Assembly: GCA_964560875.1 (NCBI GenBank)
Contig: CAZLMW010000027.1
Location: 12,432-76,431 of the forward strand
DNA length: 64,000 nt
DNA from: CAZLMW01 sp964560875
GTDB taxonomy: Bacteria; Myxococcota_A; UBA9042
Direction: 5' to 3'
Shown here one piece after another: positions 25,300 to 34,304 of the stretch; the stretch's first letter is position 1, and each line of letters starts with the position of its first letter. Made by a program: the position numbers and the translations under genes. The notes below the pieces were generated by a model, which worked only from the letters and a program-made list of their open reading frames with translations, ran no database searches and was not told where the DNA came from.

Positions 25300-26862
25300 G
25301 TGGCTGACCCCGCGACCGTGACCGCCGCGAATTCACCCGCCGGTGCTCCCGCGAGCGCCGATGGGTCCGACGGCGTGCAATCCGACGCGAAGCGGCCGTT
25401 TCAAACCATCATCATGTCGGACATGCACATCTCCGACGCGGAGCAGCGCGACGAGCGGCGCCCGCACTGGAAGGCGTACAAACAGCGCCAGTACTTCTTC
25501 GACGACGACTTCGCCAACCTGCTCAAGCACATCGATGAAACCTCCGATGGCCCCTGCGAGCTGGTCCTCAACGGCGACATCTTCGACTTCGACAACGTCA
25601 CGGCCCTGCCGCCGCATCCGCCCGGCCTCGTCGATTGGTTGTCGCAGCTGCGTGGACTGCACAGCGAAGAGTGGTGCAGCCGCTTCAAGATCGGTCGCAT
25701 TCTCGCCGATCACGAGCCATGGTTCCGGGCCCTGCGCGAGTTCATCCACAAGGGCCACCGCGCCGTTTTCGTCGTCGGCAATCACGATCTCGAGCTGTAT
25801 TGGCCGACGGTTCAGCAGCACATTCGCGAGGCCATGCGCCTCAGTGACGACGCCCAGGATCGGCTCGTTTTCTGCGAGTGGTTCTACGTTTCGGGCGAAG
25901 ACACGTTCATCTGCCACGGCCACCTCTTCGACCCGTATTGCACCATCCGCGACCCGATCCATCCGATGGTGTCGATGTACGGCCGGCCCCGCGTGCGCAT
26001 CCCGTTTGGCGACCTGGCCGAGCGCTACATGCTCAACGGAATGGGCTATTTCAACCCGCACGCGACCGAGAATTTCATCATGAGCCTGCCGGAGTACATC
26101 CGGTTTTGGTTCAAATACATGCTGCGCGACCAGCCGATGCTGCTGTTCACCTGGTTCTGGTCGGCGATGGTCGTGCTCGGAACGACGTTGTGGACGTTCT
26201 GGCGCCCCGCGATGAAGGACCCGCTGACGATCGAAGAGAAGGTCCAATCGATCGCCAACCGCAGCAATGCGACGCCTTCCCAGGTGCGCATGCTCAACCA
26301 GATCCACGCCCCGTCGGCCGCCACCAACCCGCTGCAGATCGCCCAGGAATTGTGGCTCGATCGCGGTGTGCTGTTCCTGGTGATGATGTGGGCCGCGTTT
26401 CAGCTGGTCGCGTACATCAACTTCTTCTTCGTCTCGATCCATTGGGCCTGGGTGCTCGTGCCCATCGCGCTCATGTTCCCGTTATATTTGAGCTATTCGT
26501 TCAAAGTGAAGAGCGCCACGTTCGTCGAACCGTTGCTGACCGAGGAGCGCGCGCGGCTGTTGCACCAAATTGTCGGCGTAAAGCGCGTTGTATTCGGCCA
26601 CACACACGTCCCCGAGCACCGCGACATCGGACCGGTCGAGTTCCTCAACTGCGGCTTCTGGTCGCCCGCGTTCGCCGAGCCCGAGTGTATCAATCGCATC
26701 GGCACGCAGACATTCGTGTGGATCCGCCGCGACAACGGCGAAGAGTCCGCGACGGTCTGGGAATGGCCGCCAGGTGGCACGGCACCGCGGGCGTTTGATG
26801 TCGACAACCCGCTGCCCAAGTCGAGTTTGGCGCCGGCAGAAGAGGCGGGCGTCGCGGCCTGA
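25300..26862 (+). CDS. Calcineurin-like metallophosphoesterase with membrane insertion
   Basis: The 520-residue protein holds the five metallophosphoesterase motifs: SDMH (41-43), GDIFDFD (92-96), GNHD (160-163), HGH (206-208) and GHTH (433-436). About 220 residues separate the fourth and fifth motifs. They contain a hydrophobic segment at about 279-299 and another at 356-400, long enough for two helices, so the catalytic domain is split by a membrane-embedded insertion. The nearest known parallels are UDP-diacylglucosamine hydrolase-like (LpxH/YbbF-type) enzymes, which lack such an insertion. The start is GTG 25300; a purine-rich GGACC lies upstream. Substrate unknown. Confidence 0.85.
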   Translation: MADPATVTAANSPAGAPASADGSDGVQSDAKRPFQTIIMSDMHISDAEQRDERRPHWKAYKQRQYFFDDDFANLLKHIDETSDGPCELVLNGDIFDFDNVTALPPHPPGLVDWLSQLRGLHSEEWCSRFKIGRILADHEPWFRALREFIHKGHRAVFVVGNHDLELYWPTVQQHIREAMRLSDDAQDRLVFCEWFYVSGEDTFICHGHLFDPYCTIRDPIHPMVSMYGRPRVRIPFGDLAERYMLNGMGYFNPHATENFIMSLPEYIRFWFKYMLRDQPMLLFTWFWSAMVVLGTTLWTFWRPAMKDPLTIEEKVQSIANRSNATPSQVRMLNQIHAPSAATNPLQIAQELWLDRGVLFLVMMWAAFQLVAYINFFFVSIHWAWVLVPIALMFPLYLSYSFKVKSATFVEPLLTEERARLLHQIVGVKRVVFGHTHVPEHRDIGPVEFLNCGFWSPAFAEPECINRIGTQTFVWIRRDNGEESATVWEWPPGGTAPRAFDVDNPLPKSSLAPAEEAGVAA

Positions 26863-26909
26863 TTGACCGCAAAGCTCCGATTCCCCAACGAGCTTGTCCA
26901 TTAGCAACG

Positions 26910-29900
26910 TTAGAGCGTGTGAAGGCACTTACCGGTGGCCGCGTCGCAGCTGTCGTTGGTCTTGGCGTTGCCGTCGTCGCAATCCACCGCCTGACCCACG
27001 CACTTGCCGGCGTTGCACGCGTCCAGCTTCGTGCAGGCATCCCCATCGCTGCAGGTCGTTGTCGACAGCGACGCGCGAACCAGCCGCATGGCTGTCCCGT
27101 TGTTCATGGCGTAGTGGATGACGCCGGTCGCCGACCAATGGCCAGCGCGGACGATGATCGAATTGCCGGCGAGCGCGGCGCTGAAGAGTTGCTTGCTGCC
27201 GTCGAATACGCGCAGCGTGTTGGGTGCGGAACCGAAGACCGCGAGCGCCCCGTCGCTGGGCCGGACGCTCAGCGCGGTATTGCTGGCCTGGATGGAGAGG
27301 ACCTGTTTGCCGGCACCGTCGTACTTGCGGATGGTCGTCTTGCCGTCGCCGGCGTAGAGGAACCCGCCCCCCCACGCCAGGGTCTGTTTTCGGGGTACCG
27401 TCCAATTCGCGGTGACCTTGCCGTCGAGGCCGACAAGCGCGACCCGGTCGACGCGGTCATCCGATGAGAAGAGCGTGTCCGTGCCGTTGCTCGTCATATG
27501 CCATGCGCCCTTGACCCCGGCGGCGCCCGCGGGCTTGTGCGTTAAGTCGACCGGGTTGATGAGCAGCAGGGTGCTGTCGGACTGCGAAAAGACCTTGCCA
27601 CCCGCCGCCGCGAGCCCGCGGAACGATCCATACGGCTTGGCGTTGCCTTGTTTCAGCAGCTTGCCGGCCTTGTCGAACTTGTAGATCTGCCCCGGACTGC
27701 CGCCATGAGCGAACAGGTAGGAGCCTCCGGGCAGATCCACGAAGTCATCGAAGTGGCTGATCACCTGGGTATGTTCGCCCTGCGTCTTCACCTCGGGGTT
27801 GGCGAGCGCGTGTTCGCAGCCCTTGCCGGCGTTGCATACGTCTTTGGTGCAGGCCTTGCCGTCGTCGCAGAGGTTGGGCTTGCCACCGGTGCAGGCGCCG
27901 GACTTGCAGGCTTCGTCCACAGTGCACGGCTTGCCATCGTCGCAGGCAGCTCCGTCGCCAAGCGCCTTGTTGATACAGCCCTTGGCCTTGTCGCAGCTGT
28001 CGGTTGTGCACGCTTTGCCGTCGTCGCAATCGAGCTTGGTGCCACAAGCGGTGCCCTTGCAGAACTTGCCGCTCGTACAGGCGTCGCCGTCATCGCAGCT
28101 CGGCCCGTCCATGCTCGTCTTGTAGACCTTGAGCCCGTCGGTCCGCATCACCGCGATGTCACCCCCCGCGCCGAACGCGATGCTTGGCCCCGCGAGGCCG
28201 GTCACGAGTGTCGGCGTTTTCCCGAGCGCCGGATCGACCGCATACCATCGGTGCGCGCTCTTGAAGTCGATGGCGTAGAGCTTGCCCGCGCTGTCGAAAG
28301 CAAGCCCGCTGAGACCGGAGCCGAAGTTGAGCGTCGCGACGTGTTTGAGGTTCTTGTCCCACTTGTTGATCGACTTGGGCCCTGTCGACCACACCTCGCC
28401 GCCGCGCACCGCGAGGCCGAATGCCTGGTAGGGCGACTTGAGGCCGGGATAGGTAATGTGGCCGGTCGTAGCGAGCACCGAGCCGTCAGCCACCTTGTGC
28501 TTGCGGATCTCGTTGTTGCCGACCAGGTAGAGGTCGCCGGCCGGATCGAACGCCAGCCTCCGACTCGCGCCAACGAGCTTGACCTGCCAAAGCGCCTTGG
28601 TTGGCTTGCCGTTGCTGTCGTCGATGGTCCATAGCTTGAGCTTGCCGTCGGCGGCGTCGTCGCCAATCCCATAGACGTTGTCGTTGTGCAGCCCGAGTGC
28701 GGTCATGCGGTTGGTGGTCTTCCACGCGAGCTTCGCGCCCGTGCCACCGGTCCCCACGATCTTGCCCTGCCAGCGGCGCCAGTAGGCCGCATCGCTGTTC
28801 CAGGCGTAGATAGCTCCCTTGCTGTTCAGCGCCACCCCGCCGTATTGGCCGGCTTTTTCCTTGTTGTGCACGGCGACGTCGTTCCAGACGGCGGCGCCGA
28901 TCTTGGCGGGTGCCGCGGCGTGCTTGCAGCCGGACTTGGTGTCGCACGAGTCGGAAGTGCACGGGTTGGAATCGTTGCAGTTGCGGGTCGTGCCGCCTTT
29001 GCACGTTCCCGAGGCGCATTTCTCGCCGACCGTGCAGGCGTTGCCGTCATCGCAGCTGCCGCCCTCGCTGATCGACTTGAAGACACAGCCCTTGGCTTTG
29101 TCACAGCTGTCCGCCGTGCAGCCCTTGTTGTCATCGCATACGACCTTGGTGCCGCAGCCACCCGATTTGCAGGTTGTGCCGGCGGTGCACTTGTCGTTGT
29201 CCTCGCAGATCGCCCCGTCGGCTTTGGCCGTGGCCCCGCAGGCGCCGGTCTTGGTCGTACAGTGGCTTGTGGCGCACGGTCCCGCGTCCGGGCAGATCTT
29301 GTTGGTCGCCTTGCAGACGCCGTCCTTGCAGCCCTCGAGCGTGCACTTGTTGCCGTCATCGGCGCAGACCTTCGGTTTGCCCGAACATGCGCCGTCCTTG
29401 CATGCGTCGCTCTCGGTGCAGCCATCGCCGTCGCTGCAGTTGGCCGTGTTGTTGACCGACGCGCAGCCCTTCGCCTTGTCGCAGCTATCGGTGGTGCACG
29501 CGTTTCCGTCGTTGCAAACCAACGCGTTTCCGGCCTGACAGCTTCCTGACTTGCACACATCGCCGACCGTGCACTTGTCGCCATCGTCGCAAGAGAGCGT
29601 CGAGTTGGTGTGTACGCAGCCGGTCACGGGTGAACACGCGTCGATGGTGCAGGCCTTCTTGTCGTCGCAGTCCTTGATCGGCCCGGCCTTGCACGCGCCC
29701 TTGTCGCAAGCGTCCTTGGTCGTGCAGGCGTTGGCATCGGTGCAGCTCGCCTGGTTGGGCGCCGCGACGCAGCCCTTGGTCTTGTCGCAGCTCTCGGTGG
29801 TGCAGCCGTTGCCGTCGTCGCACGCGAGCTTCTTTCCGGGAGCGCATGCGCCGCCTTTGCAGACATCGCCGAACGTGCATTTGTCGCCGTCGTCGCACGC

Positions 29901-30803
29901 TTCGGTCGAGAGGGTGTTGACGCAGCCGGTTGCCGGCGCGCACGAGTCGATGGTGCACACCTTGCCGTCGTCGCAGCTCTTCTGTTTGCCGGCCGTGCAC
30001 TTGCCGCCTTTGCAGGTATCACCATCGGTGCACACGCTGGCATCGGAGCACGCGGCGCTGTTGGCGGTGGTTGTGCAGCCCTTGGCTTTGTCGCACGTCT
30101 CATCGGTGCAGGCGTTGCCGTCATCGCACGCGAGCGTGGATCCCGCGGCACATTTGCCGGCTTTGCAGACGTCCCCGAACGTACACTTGTCCCCATCGTC
30201 GCACGTAAACGCTGCGTTGCTGTGTGCGCACCCCGAGGTCGGCGCACACGAGTCGATGGTGCAGCCGTTCTTGTCGTCGCAGTCTTTGATCTGGCCGATC
30301 GCACAGGCGCCCGATTTGCAGGCGTCACCGATGGTGCAGACGTTGGCGTCGGTGCAGCTGGCCTGGTTGGGCGCCGAGACGCACCCTTTGGCCTTGTCGC
30401 ACGAGTCGTCGGTGCAGCCGTTGGCGTCGTTGCAAACGATCTTGGCGCCGGACACGCACTTGCCGCCTTTGCACTTGTCGGCGGCCGTGCAGGCGTCGCC
30501 GTCGCTGCACGGCTCGGTCGTTTCCGTGTGTTTGCAGCCGGTCGCCGCGTCGCAGCTATCGATCGTGCAGCTTTTGCCGTCGTCGCAATCGATGAGTTTG
30601 CCGGCAACGCACGCGCCGGCCTTGCACGCATCACCCTTGGTGCAAACACTGCCGTCGGTACACGTCGCCGACGCCGGGAGCCCGACGCACCCTTTCTGCT
30701 TGTCGCACTTGTCGCTCGTGCAGGGGTTGCCGTCGTTGCAGCCCACAAATTCAAGCCGGGAGCGGGCTTCTACGCCGATTTCTGGACCGATCGCGGCAAA
30801 CAC
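26910..30803 (-). CDS. Giant Cys-rich repeat protein, apparently missing its 5' end
   Basis: The open frame covers 1,297 codons, of which about 1,279 (26910-30746) are typical module sequence. More than twenty units follow the pattern CDDGxxCTxDxCxxxxGC...C.DG..CT..D.C..G.C.AG. Two low-Cys blocks with propeller-like wording (GQIYKFDKAGKLLKQGNAKP, GFGLAVRGG-type strands) interrupt them. Homology with the genes at both window edges is clear by eye. Unlike those two genes, no signal peptide or lipobox is found. The first residues of the frame (MFAAIGPEIGVEARSRLEF) are only the antisense of the plus-strand gene that begins at 30750, and true module sequence starts abruptly at VGCNDGNPC. The gene is therefore probably truncated by a rearrangement or assembly join. 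Confidence 0.82.
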   Translation of the reverse strand: MFAAIGPEIGVEARSRLEFVGCNDGNPCTSDKCDKQKGCVGLPASATCTDGSVCTKGDACKAGACVAGKLIDCDDGKSCTIDSCDAATGCKHTETTEPCSDGDACTAADKCKGGKCVSGAKIVCNDANGCTDDSCDKAKGCVSAPNQASCTDANVCTIGDACKSGACAIGQIKDCDDKNGCTIDSCAPTSGCAHSNAAFTCDDGDKCTFGDVCKAGKCAAGSTLACDDGNACTDETCDKAKGCTTTANSAACSDASVCTDGDTCKGGKCTAGKQKSCDDGKVCTIDSCAPATGCVNTLSTEACDDGDKCTFGDVCKGGACAPGKKLACDDGNGCTTESCDKTKGCVAAPNQASCTDANACTTKDACDKGACKAGPIKDCDDKKACTIDACSPVTGCVHTNSTLSCDDGDKCTVGDVCKSGSCQAGNALVCNDGNACTTDSCDKAKGCASVNNTANCSDGDGCTESDACKDGACSGKPKVCADDGNKCTLEGCKDGVCKATNKICPDAGPCATSHCTTKTGACGATAKADGAICEDNDKCTAGTTCKSGGCGTKVVCDDNKGCTADSCDKAKGCVFKSISEGGSCDDGNACTVGEKCASGTCKGGTTRNCNDSNPCTSDSCDTKSGCKHAAAPAKIGAAVWNDVAVHNKEKAGQYGGVALNSKGAIYAWNSDAAYWRRWQGKIVGTGGTGAKLAWKTTNRMTALGLHNDNVYGIGDDAADGKLKLWTIDDSNGKPTKALWQVKLVGASRRLAFDPAGDLYLVGNNEIRKHKVADGSVLATTGHITYPGLKSPYQAFGLAVRGGEVWSTGPKSINKWDKNLKHVATLNFGSGLSGLAFDSAGKLYAIDFKSAHRWYAVDPALGKTPTLVTGLAGPSIAFGAGGDIAVMRTDGLKVYKTSMDGPSCDDGDACTSGKFCKGTACGTKLDCDDGKACTTDSCDKAKGCINKALGDGAACDDGKPCTVDEACKSGACTGGKPNLCDDGKACTKDVCNAGKGCEHALANPEVKTQGEHTQVISHFDDFVDLPGGSYLFAHGGSPGQIYKFDKAGKLLKQGNAKPYGSFRGLAAAGGKVFSQSDSTLLLINPVDLTHKPAGAAGVKGAWHMTSNGTDTLFSSDDRVDRVALVGLDGKVTANWTVPRKQTLAWGGGFLYAGDGKTTIRKYDGAGKQVLSIQASNTALSVRPSDGALAVFGSAPNTLRVFDGSKQLFSAALAGNSIIVRAGHWSATGVIHYAMNNGTAMRLVRASLSTTTCSDGDACTKLDACNAGKCVGQAVDCDDGNAKTNDSCDAATGKCLHTL

Positions 30804-32735
30804 GGCGACGGGTTGAATCCGAACAACACCAACTACAAGAGCGTCGACTTCTACCTCAAGCGCAGCCAGTTCGTGGAGTACTTCTACCGGCCGTGGAAAC
30901 AGCCCACCAAACCCGATTGGTTCGACGGCTTCGTCACGGCGATCAAGAAGGTCGTCACCTTGATGAAGAACAACCCGAAGGCCAGCGCGTCCAAGGCCTA
31001 CTGGGAGCTGTTCGAGAACATCCTCGACGGCAAAGGGCTCGACAGCGGTGACACGTTCAACAAGGCGATCGATTTCTACCGGGTTGGCATGTACGGCAAG
31101 CTGCTCGGGTCATCGCTGATGGACTCGAGTTTCATGCTCCCGGTCCCCAACGTACCCAAGCTGTCGACCAAGACCTCCGCGTCCGCGACCTACAGCGTCT
31201 TCACGATCGATGTCGAGACGATCCCTGACGCCAACGGTTTGCAGTTCGGCCTGGCGCTGACGCTGCCGCAGGGTCAAAAGAGCAAATCCAAGCAGAAGGG
31301 GCAGGCCGTGTTCAGCCTCGACCTCACGCTCGTCGAGGCGAAGGGCAAGATCGCGTTTCAGCGGGACCAGTCGACCGAAGACGCGTTCAAGCCGCCGGTC
31401 TCGCTGCCGTCGGAATGCTTCTGGAAGTTGAGCGACGGGGGCTGCTACTCGAAGTCGAACACAGTGATGGACTACTACGCCGCCAAGAAATGGTGCGAAG
31501 GCAAGAAGGGCGTCCTGTACGCGCCGTTCAAGTTCCGCGGCACGACGTTCAAGTCGCTCGACGGCGGCACCTACAACTACAAAGACCAGTACAACGTGAA
31601 CCTGCGGTACGTCCGCGACCTGATCAAGAAGCACCCGACCGTCGGTGCGATGGCCAACTCGAAGAGCAAGGTCTTCGCGATCGCCGAGAAGTCGTCCGAC
31701 CCCTTGGGGCTCGTCGCTCACCTCTACGCCGCCATCGCGATGGACAAGGTCCGCTACCACGGCAACAAGACCCCGGAAGTGCACGCGCTGGAGAGCGCGG
31801 CCAAGCAGGCGCGAGACGACATCTCGGACCGGTTGACCAACAAGACGGGGATACCTTGGCGCGAGTACTGGACCGATCACAAGTCGTCGATAACCGGCCA
31901 GGGCAAGAATTCGATGCACAAGATGGTGCACGAGTGGATCGATGCTGGCGTCTGGTACGAGCTCGCGCGGCCGTCCTGGATGGGAGCCTACTCGTGGGTC
32001 CCCGATGGTTTCCGGATGGTCGTCCGCGGTTTCGACAATTCCATCGCCAGCCCCAGCCACGCCTACCAGGTCGGCGATCACTGGAAGTCCTACCGCTGGA
32101 AGGATGACGTCAGCAAAGAGGGCCCCCAGGATGGCGATTGGTGGAAGATGCGCGCGTGGTGGTACGTCTACCCCAAGAAAGGCGACGGCTGGCAGATGAG
32201 CCACGCTGCCATCCCCAACTCCGCGTTCGAATCTCGCTTCTTGATGGAGCCACTCGGTCGTGACTGGGCCTGGGCCGGCGCCCTCTGCTACCACACCGGC
32301 AAGGCCCTCAAAGGCAAGCCCGCGGAGGATTTCACCTTCACGCTGACGCCCGGCATCGAGCAGTCGTCGAAGCTGAGCGCGTCGGTCGGCGGCGGACCCA
32401 TCTCGATCACTGGCGAGGTCGGGATCACCTGGACCGACCAGACCTGGCCGATCGCCTTCTACGCGCGGCGCACCAAGGACAACCTGTACGCGGAGATCAA
32501 GAACACGGTGAAGCTCGTGGTGGAGTTTGTCGTGTTGAAGGGAACCTTCTATCTCAGTGGCGGCGGGCTGTCGCAGCACTCACCCGAGTGGAAGATCTAC
32601 CCGGTGGCGTGGCTGGTGAGCGCGCTCAGCGGCGTGGACTACAGCAGTACCGACGAGGTTTACCAGTTCACCATCTCGACGGTGAAATCGGTGTTCAGCT
32701 GCTGGTCGCACAACAACCAGTGCACCAAACAGTAA
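30750..32735 (+). CDS. Protein of unknown function, 5'-truncated at the head-to-head junction
   Basis: About 661 residues of convincing coding sequence run from FKPGAGFYADFWTDRGKHG to the stop at 32735. Upstream the same frame stays open only because it is antisense to the Cys-rich gene. No start codon with a ribosome-binding site lies at the boundary; a TTG near 30811 is the first candidate. The sequence is rich in Trp, Tyr and Lys (WKSYRWKDDVSK, WWKMRAWWYVYPKKGDGW) and looks like an exported, folded protein with late beta-strands (GPISITGEVGITWTDQTWPI). I do not recognise the family. It may have been the C-terminal part of a larger exported protein. Confidence 0.7.
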   Translation, partial: FKPGAGFYADFWTDRGKHGDGLNPNNTNYKSVDFYLKRSQFVEYFYRPWKQPTKPDWFDGFVTAIKKVVTLMKNNPKASASKAYWELFENILDGKGLDSGDTFNKAIDFYRVGMYGKLLGSSLMDSSFMLPVPNVPKLSTKTSASATYSVFTIDVETIPDANGLQFGLALTLPQGQKSKSKQKGQAVFSLDLTLVEAKGKIAFQRDQSTEDAFKPPVSLPSECFWKLSDGGCYSKSNTVMDYYAAKKWCEGKKGVLYAPFKFRGTTFKSLDGGTYNYKDQYNVNLRYVRDLIKKHPTVGAMANSKSKVFAIAEKSSDPLGLVAHLYAAIAMDKVRYHGNKTPEVHALESAAKQARDDISDRLTNKTGIPWREYWTDHKSSITGQGKNSMHKMVHEWIDAGVWYELARPSWMGAYSWVPDGFRMVVRGFDNSIASPSHAYQVGDHWKSYRWKDDVSKEGPQDGDWWKMRAWWYVYPKKGDGWQMSHAAIPNSAFESRFLMEPLGRDWAWAGALCYHTGKALKGKPAEDFTFTLTPGIEQSSKLSASVGGGPISITGEVGITWTDQTWPIAFYARRTKDNLYAEIKNTVKLVVEFVVLKGTFYLSGGGLSQHSPEWKIYPVAWLVSALSGVDYSSTDEVYQFTISTVKSVFSCWSHNNQCTKQ

Positions 32736-32763
32736 CCGCACGCGTTCGCATGGGCGCCCGGCT

Positions 32764-34113
32764 TCATGGCGCGTAGACGGCAAAGTGGCGTCGTAGGGCG
32801 ACCCGCTGCTTGGACGTGAATCCTTTGGCCTTGGACGGGCCGGCGGTGATGTTCATGACGTCTGCGTAGCCCTTCGAAGCGCGATGGCTTCCGAGCGTAT
32901 CGTCGGTGTGGTGCAGGCCGAGGTGATGGCCGAGCTCGTGCGCCAACATCGCGCCGAGTTTTTCGCCCACCAGGGGGCTTGCCGCTCCCGAACAGTGCTC
33001 CCGCGCGATGAACACGCCGGACGCCGATGGACCAAAAGGCGCCCCGCCGGGGATGCGTGCTGTCTGTCCGGCAAACGATATCGGCTTGGCTGTCAGCGGG
33101 TCGTTGCGCAACAAACACCGCACCAGGATCGCCGGCACGAAACGCGCGGCGCGGTCGGCCTCGCCATCGGTGAGCGCGGACATCGCGTCGTTGTAGACCG
33201 CATCGAGCTGGGTTCGTTGGCCGGGTCCGTAGTTGACCGACTTGGGCGCCTTGAACGACGCGATCCGTCCGACGACCAGATCGATTTTCGCGGTCGAGAA
33301 GAGCGCACGAGCCCGCGTCATGGCAGCTTGCCAGCTCGAATCGGCGCCAAGCTGAGCGGGGTGACCGCTTGTGTCGGCGACGGCGACGCGGATCACCAAC
33401 CGCAGCTTGGCATCGTTGTTCAACGCGGGCTCGCGTGCCGCCTCGACAACGACGGACTTGGGCAACGACGCGTACCGCCCTCGGCGATTGGCACCCGCCA
33501 CGCGCTTGGTCGGCAGGTCGAATCGACAATCGCGCAACACGACCTGGAACCGCACTTTGCCGTTTGGCAGCTCGCTCACGCCGTCATTGGGCAGCACGAA
33601 GACACCGTAGCCGTGCTGCGGCAGCGCGCGCTGGGAACCAAACGGATGGGAGCTGGCCCCGATGCCGTCCGCCAGCTTGTCCAGCCAAGCTGTGCCATCG
33701 GGGAGCACCACGCTGTCGATGCCAAAGCACCAGGGAGCGCCAGGAGCAGCCACGGCGGGGCGCACGCGAACAGCGAGATAGCGATCCGACGACGTGGTCG
33801 TGACCGAAACCGGCAGGCTTCGCCCGTTTTTGTCCAGCGGCACATCGCCGAGCTTCACCCACTTGGGCCCGGGACGAGGGCTCCATTTCACGGCAGCGTC
33901 GGTGGTCAGTGCCCCATCGTGCGACGCATCGGACGGCGCAGCCAAACCATCATGGTTGACCGGCACATCCGCGGCGGTGGCCGCATCGATTGCATCCGCG
34001 CCGGCTGACGGGTCCCCTTCCGATTCCGCCACGGCGGGCTGGCACCCGATGGACAGCATGGCGATAGCCACGGGTGGGCCCAGGATGGACATCAAAGACG
34101 GCCGGCAGCTCAT
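32764..34113 (-). CDS. Metzincin-like zinc metalloprotease lipoprotein
   Basis: The 449-residue product starts MSCRPSLMSILGPPVAIAML and has a lipobox (LSIGC), followed by an Asp/Ala-rich spacer. Near the C-terminus it carries AMLAHELGHHLGLHHTDD, the metzincin zinc signature HExxHxxGxxH, and a plausible Met-turn in YADVMNI about 25 residues later. The part before it (about residues 70-300) has no recognisable domain. A surface-anchored protease is likely. Longer in-frame starts upstream (34224) would put the signal peptide inside the protein and are rejected. It is convergent with the gene ending at 32735. Confidence 0.85.
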   Translation of the reverse strand: MSCRPSLMSILGPPVAIAMLSIGCQPAVAESEGDPSAGADAIDAATAADVPVNHDGLAAPSDASHDGALTTDAAVKWSPRPGPKWVKLGDVPLDKNGRSLPVSVTTTSSDRYLAVRVRPAVAAPGAPWCFGIDSVVLPDGTAWLDKLADGIGASSHPFGSQRALPQHGYGVFVLPNDGVSELPNGKVRFQVVLRDCRFDLPTKRVAGANRRGRYASLPKSVVVEAAREPALNNDAKLRLVIRVAVADTSGHPAQLGADSSWQAAMTRARALFSTAKIDLVVGRIASFKAPKSVNYGPGQRTQLDAVYNDAMSALTDGEADRAARFVPAILVRCLLRNDPLTAKPISFAGQTARIPGGAPFGPSASGVFIAREHCSGAASPLVGEKLGAMLAHELGHHLGLHHTDDTLGSHRASKGYADVMNITAGPSKAKGFTSKQRVALRRHFAVYAP

Positions 34114-34304
34114 GCCCCTGCTTTGAGCGCACGCAAATGCAGGCGTTCGGCGACCCTGGACGAATCGGAATTCCTTCACCCCAACCGGACACGTGTTCTC
34201 CGCGAAACGAGTATTCCAAATCATCTGCCTGCACCGATCAAATCAAATCACAACCAGCAGACCGCGAGGAAGGCCTTTCGCTGCAGTTTGCCGGGTGGTC
34301 CGTT

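Noticed and set aside
30222..30749. 5' part of the plus-strand frame that ends at 32735
   Set aside because: It is antisense to Cys modules (low complexity Ala/Val/Gly); true coding sequence begins at about 30750.
31110..32579. Minus-strand open frame of 489 codons
   Set aside because: It is antisense to the Trp/Tyr/Lys-rich gene; the composition is that of a shadow frame.
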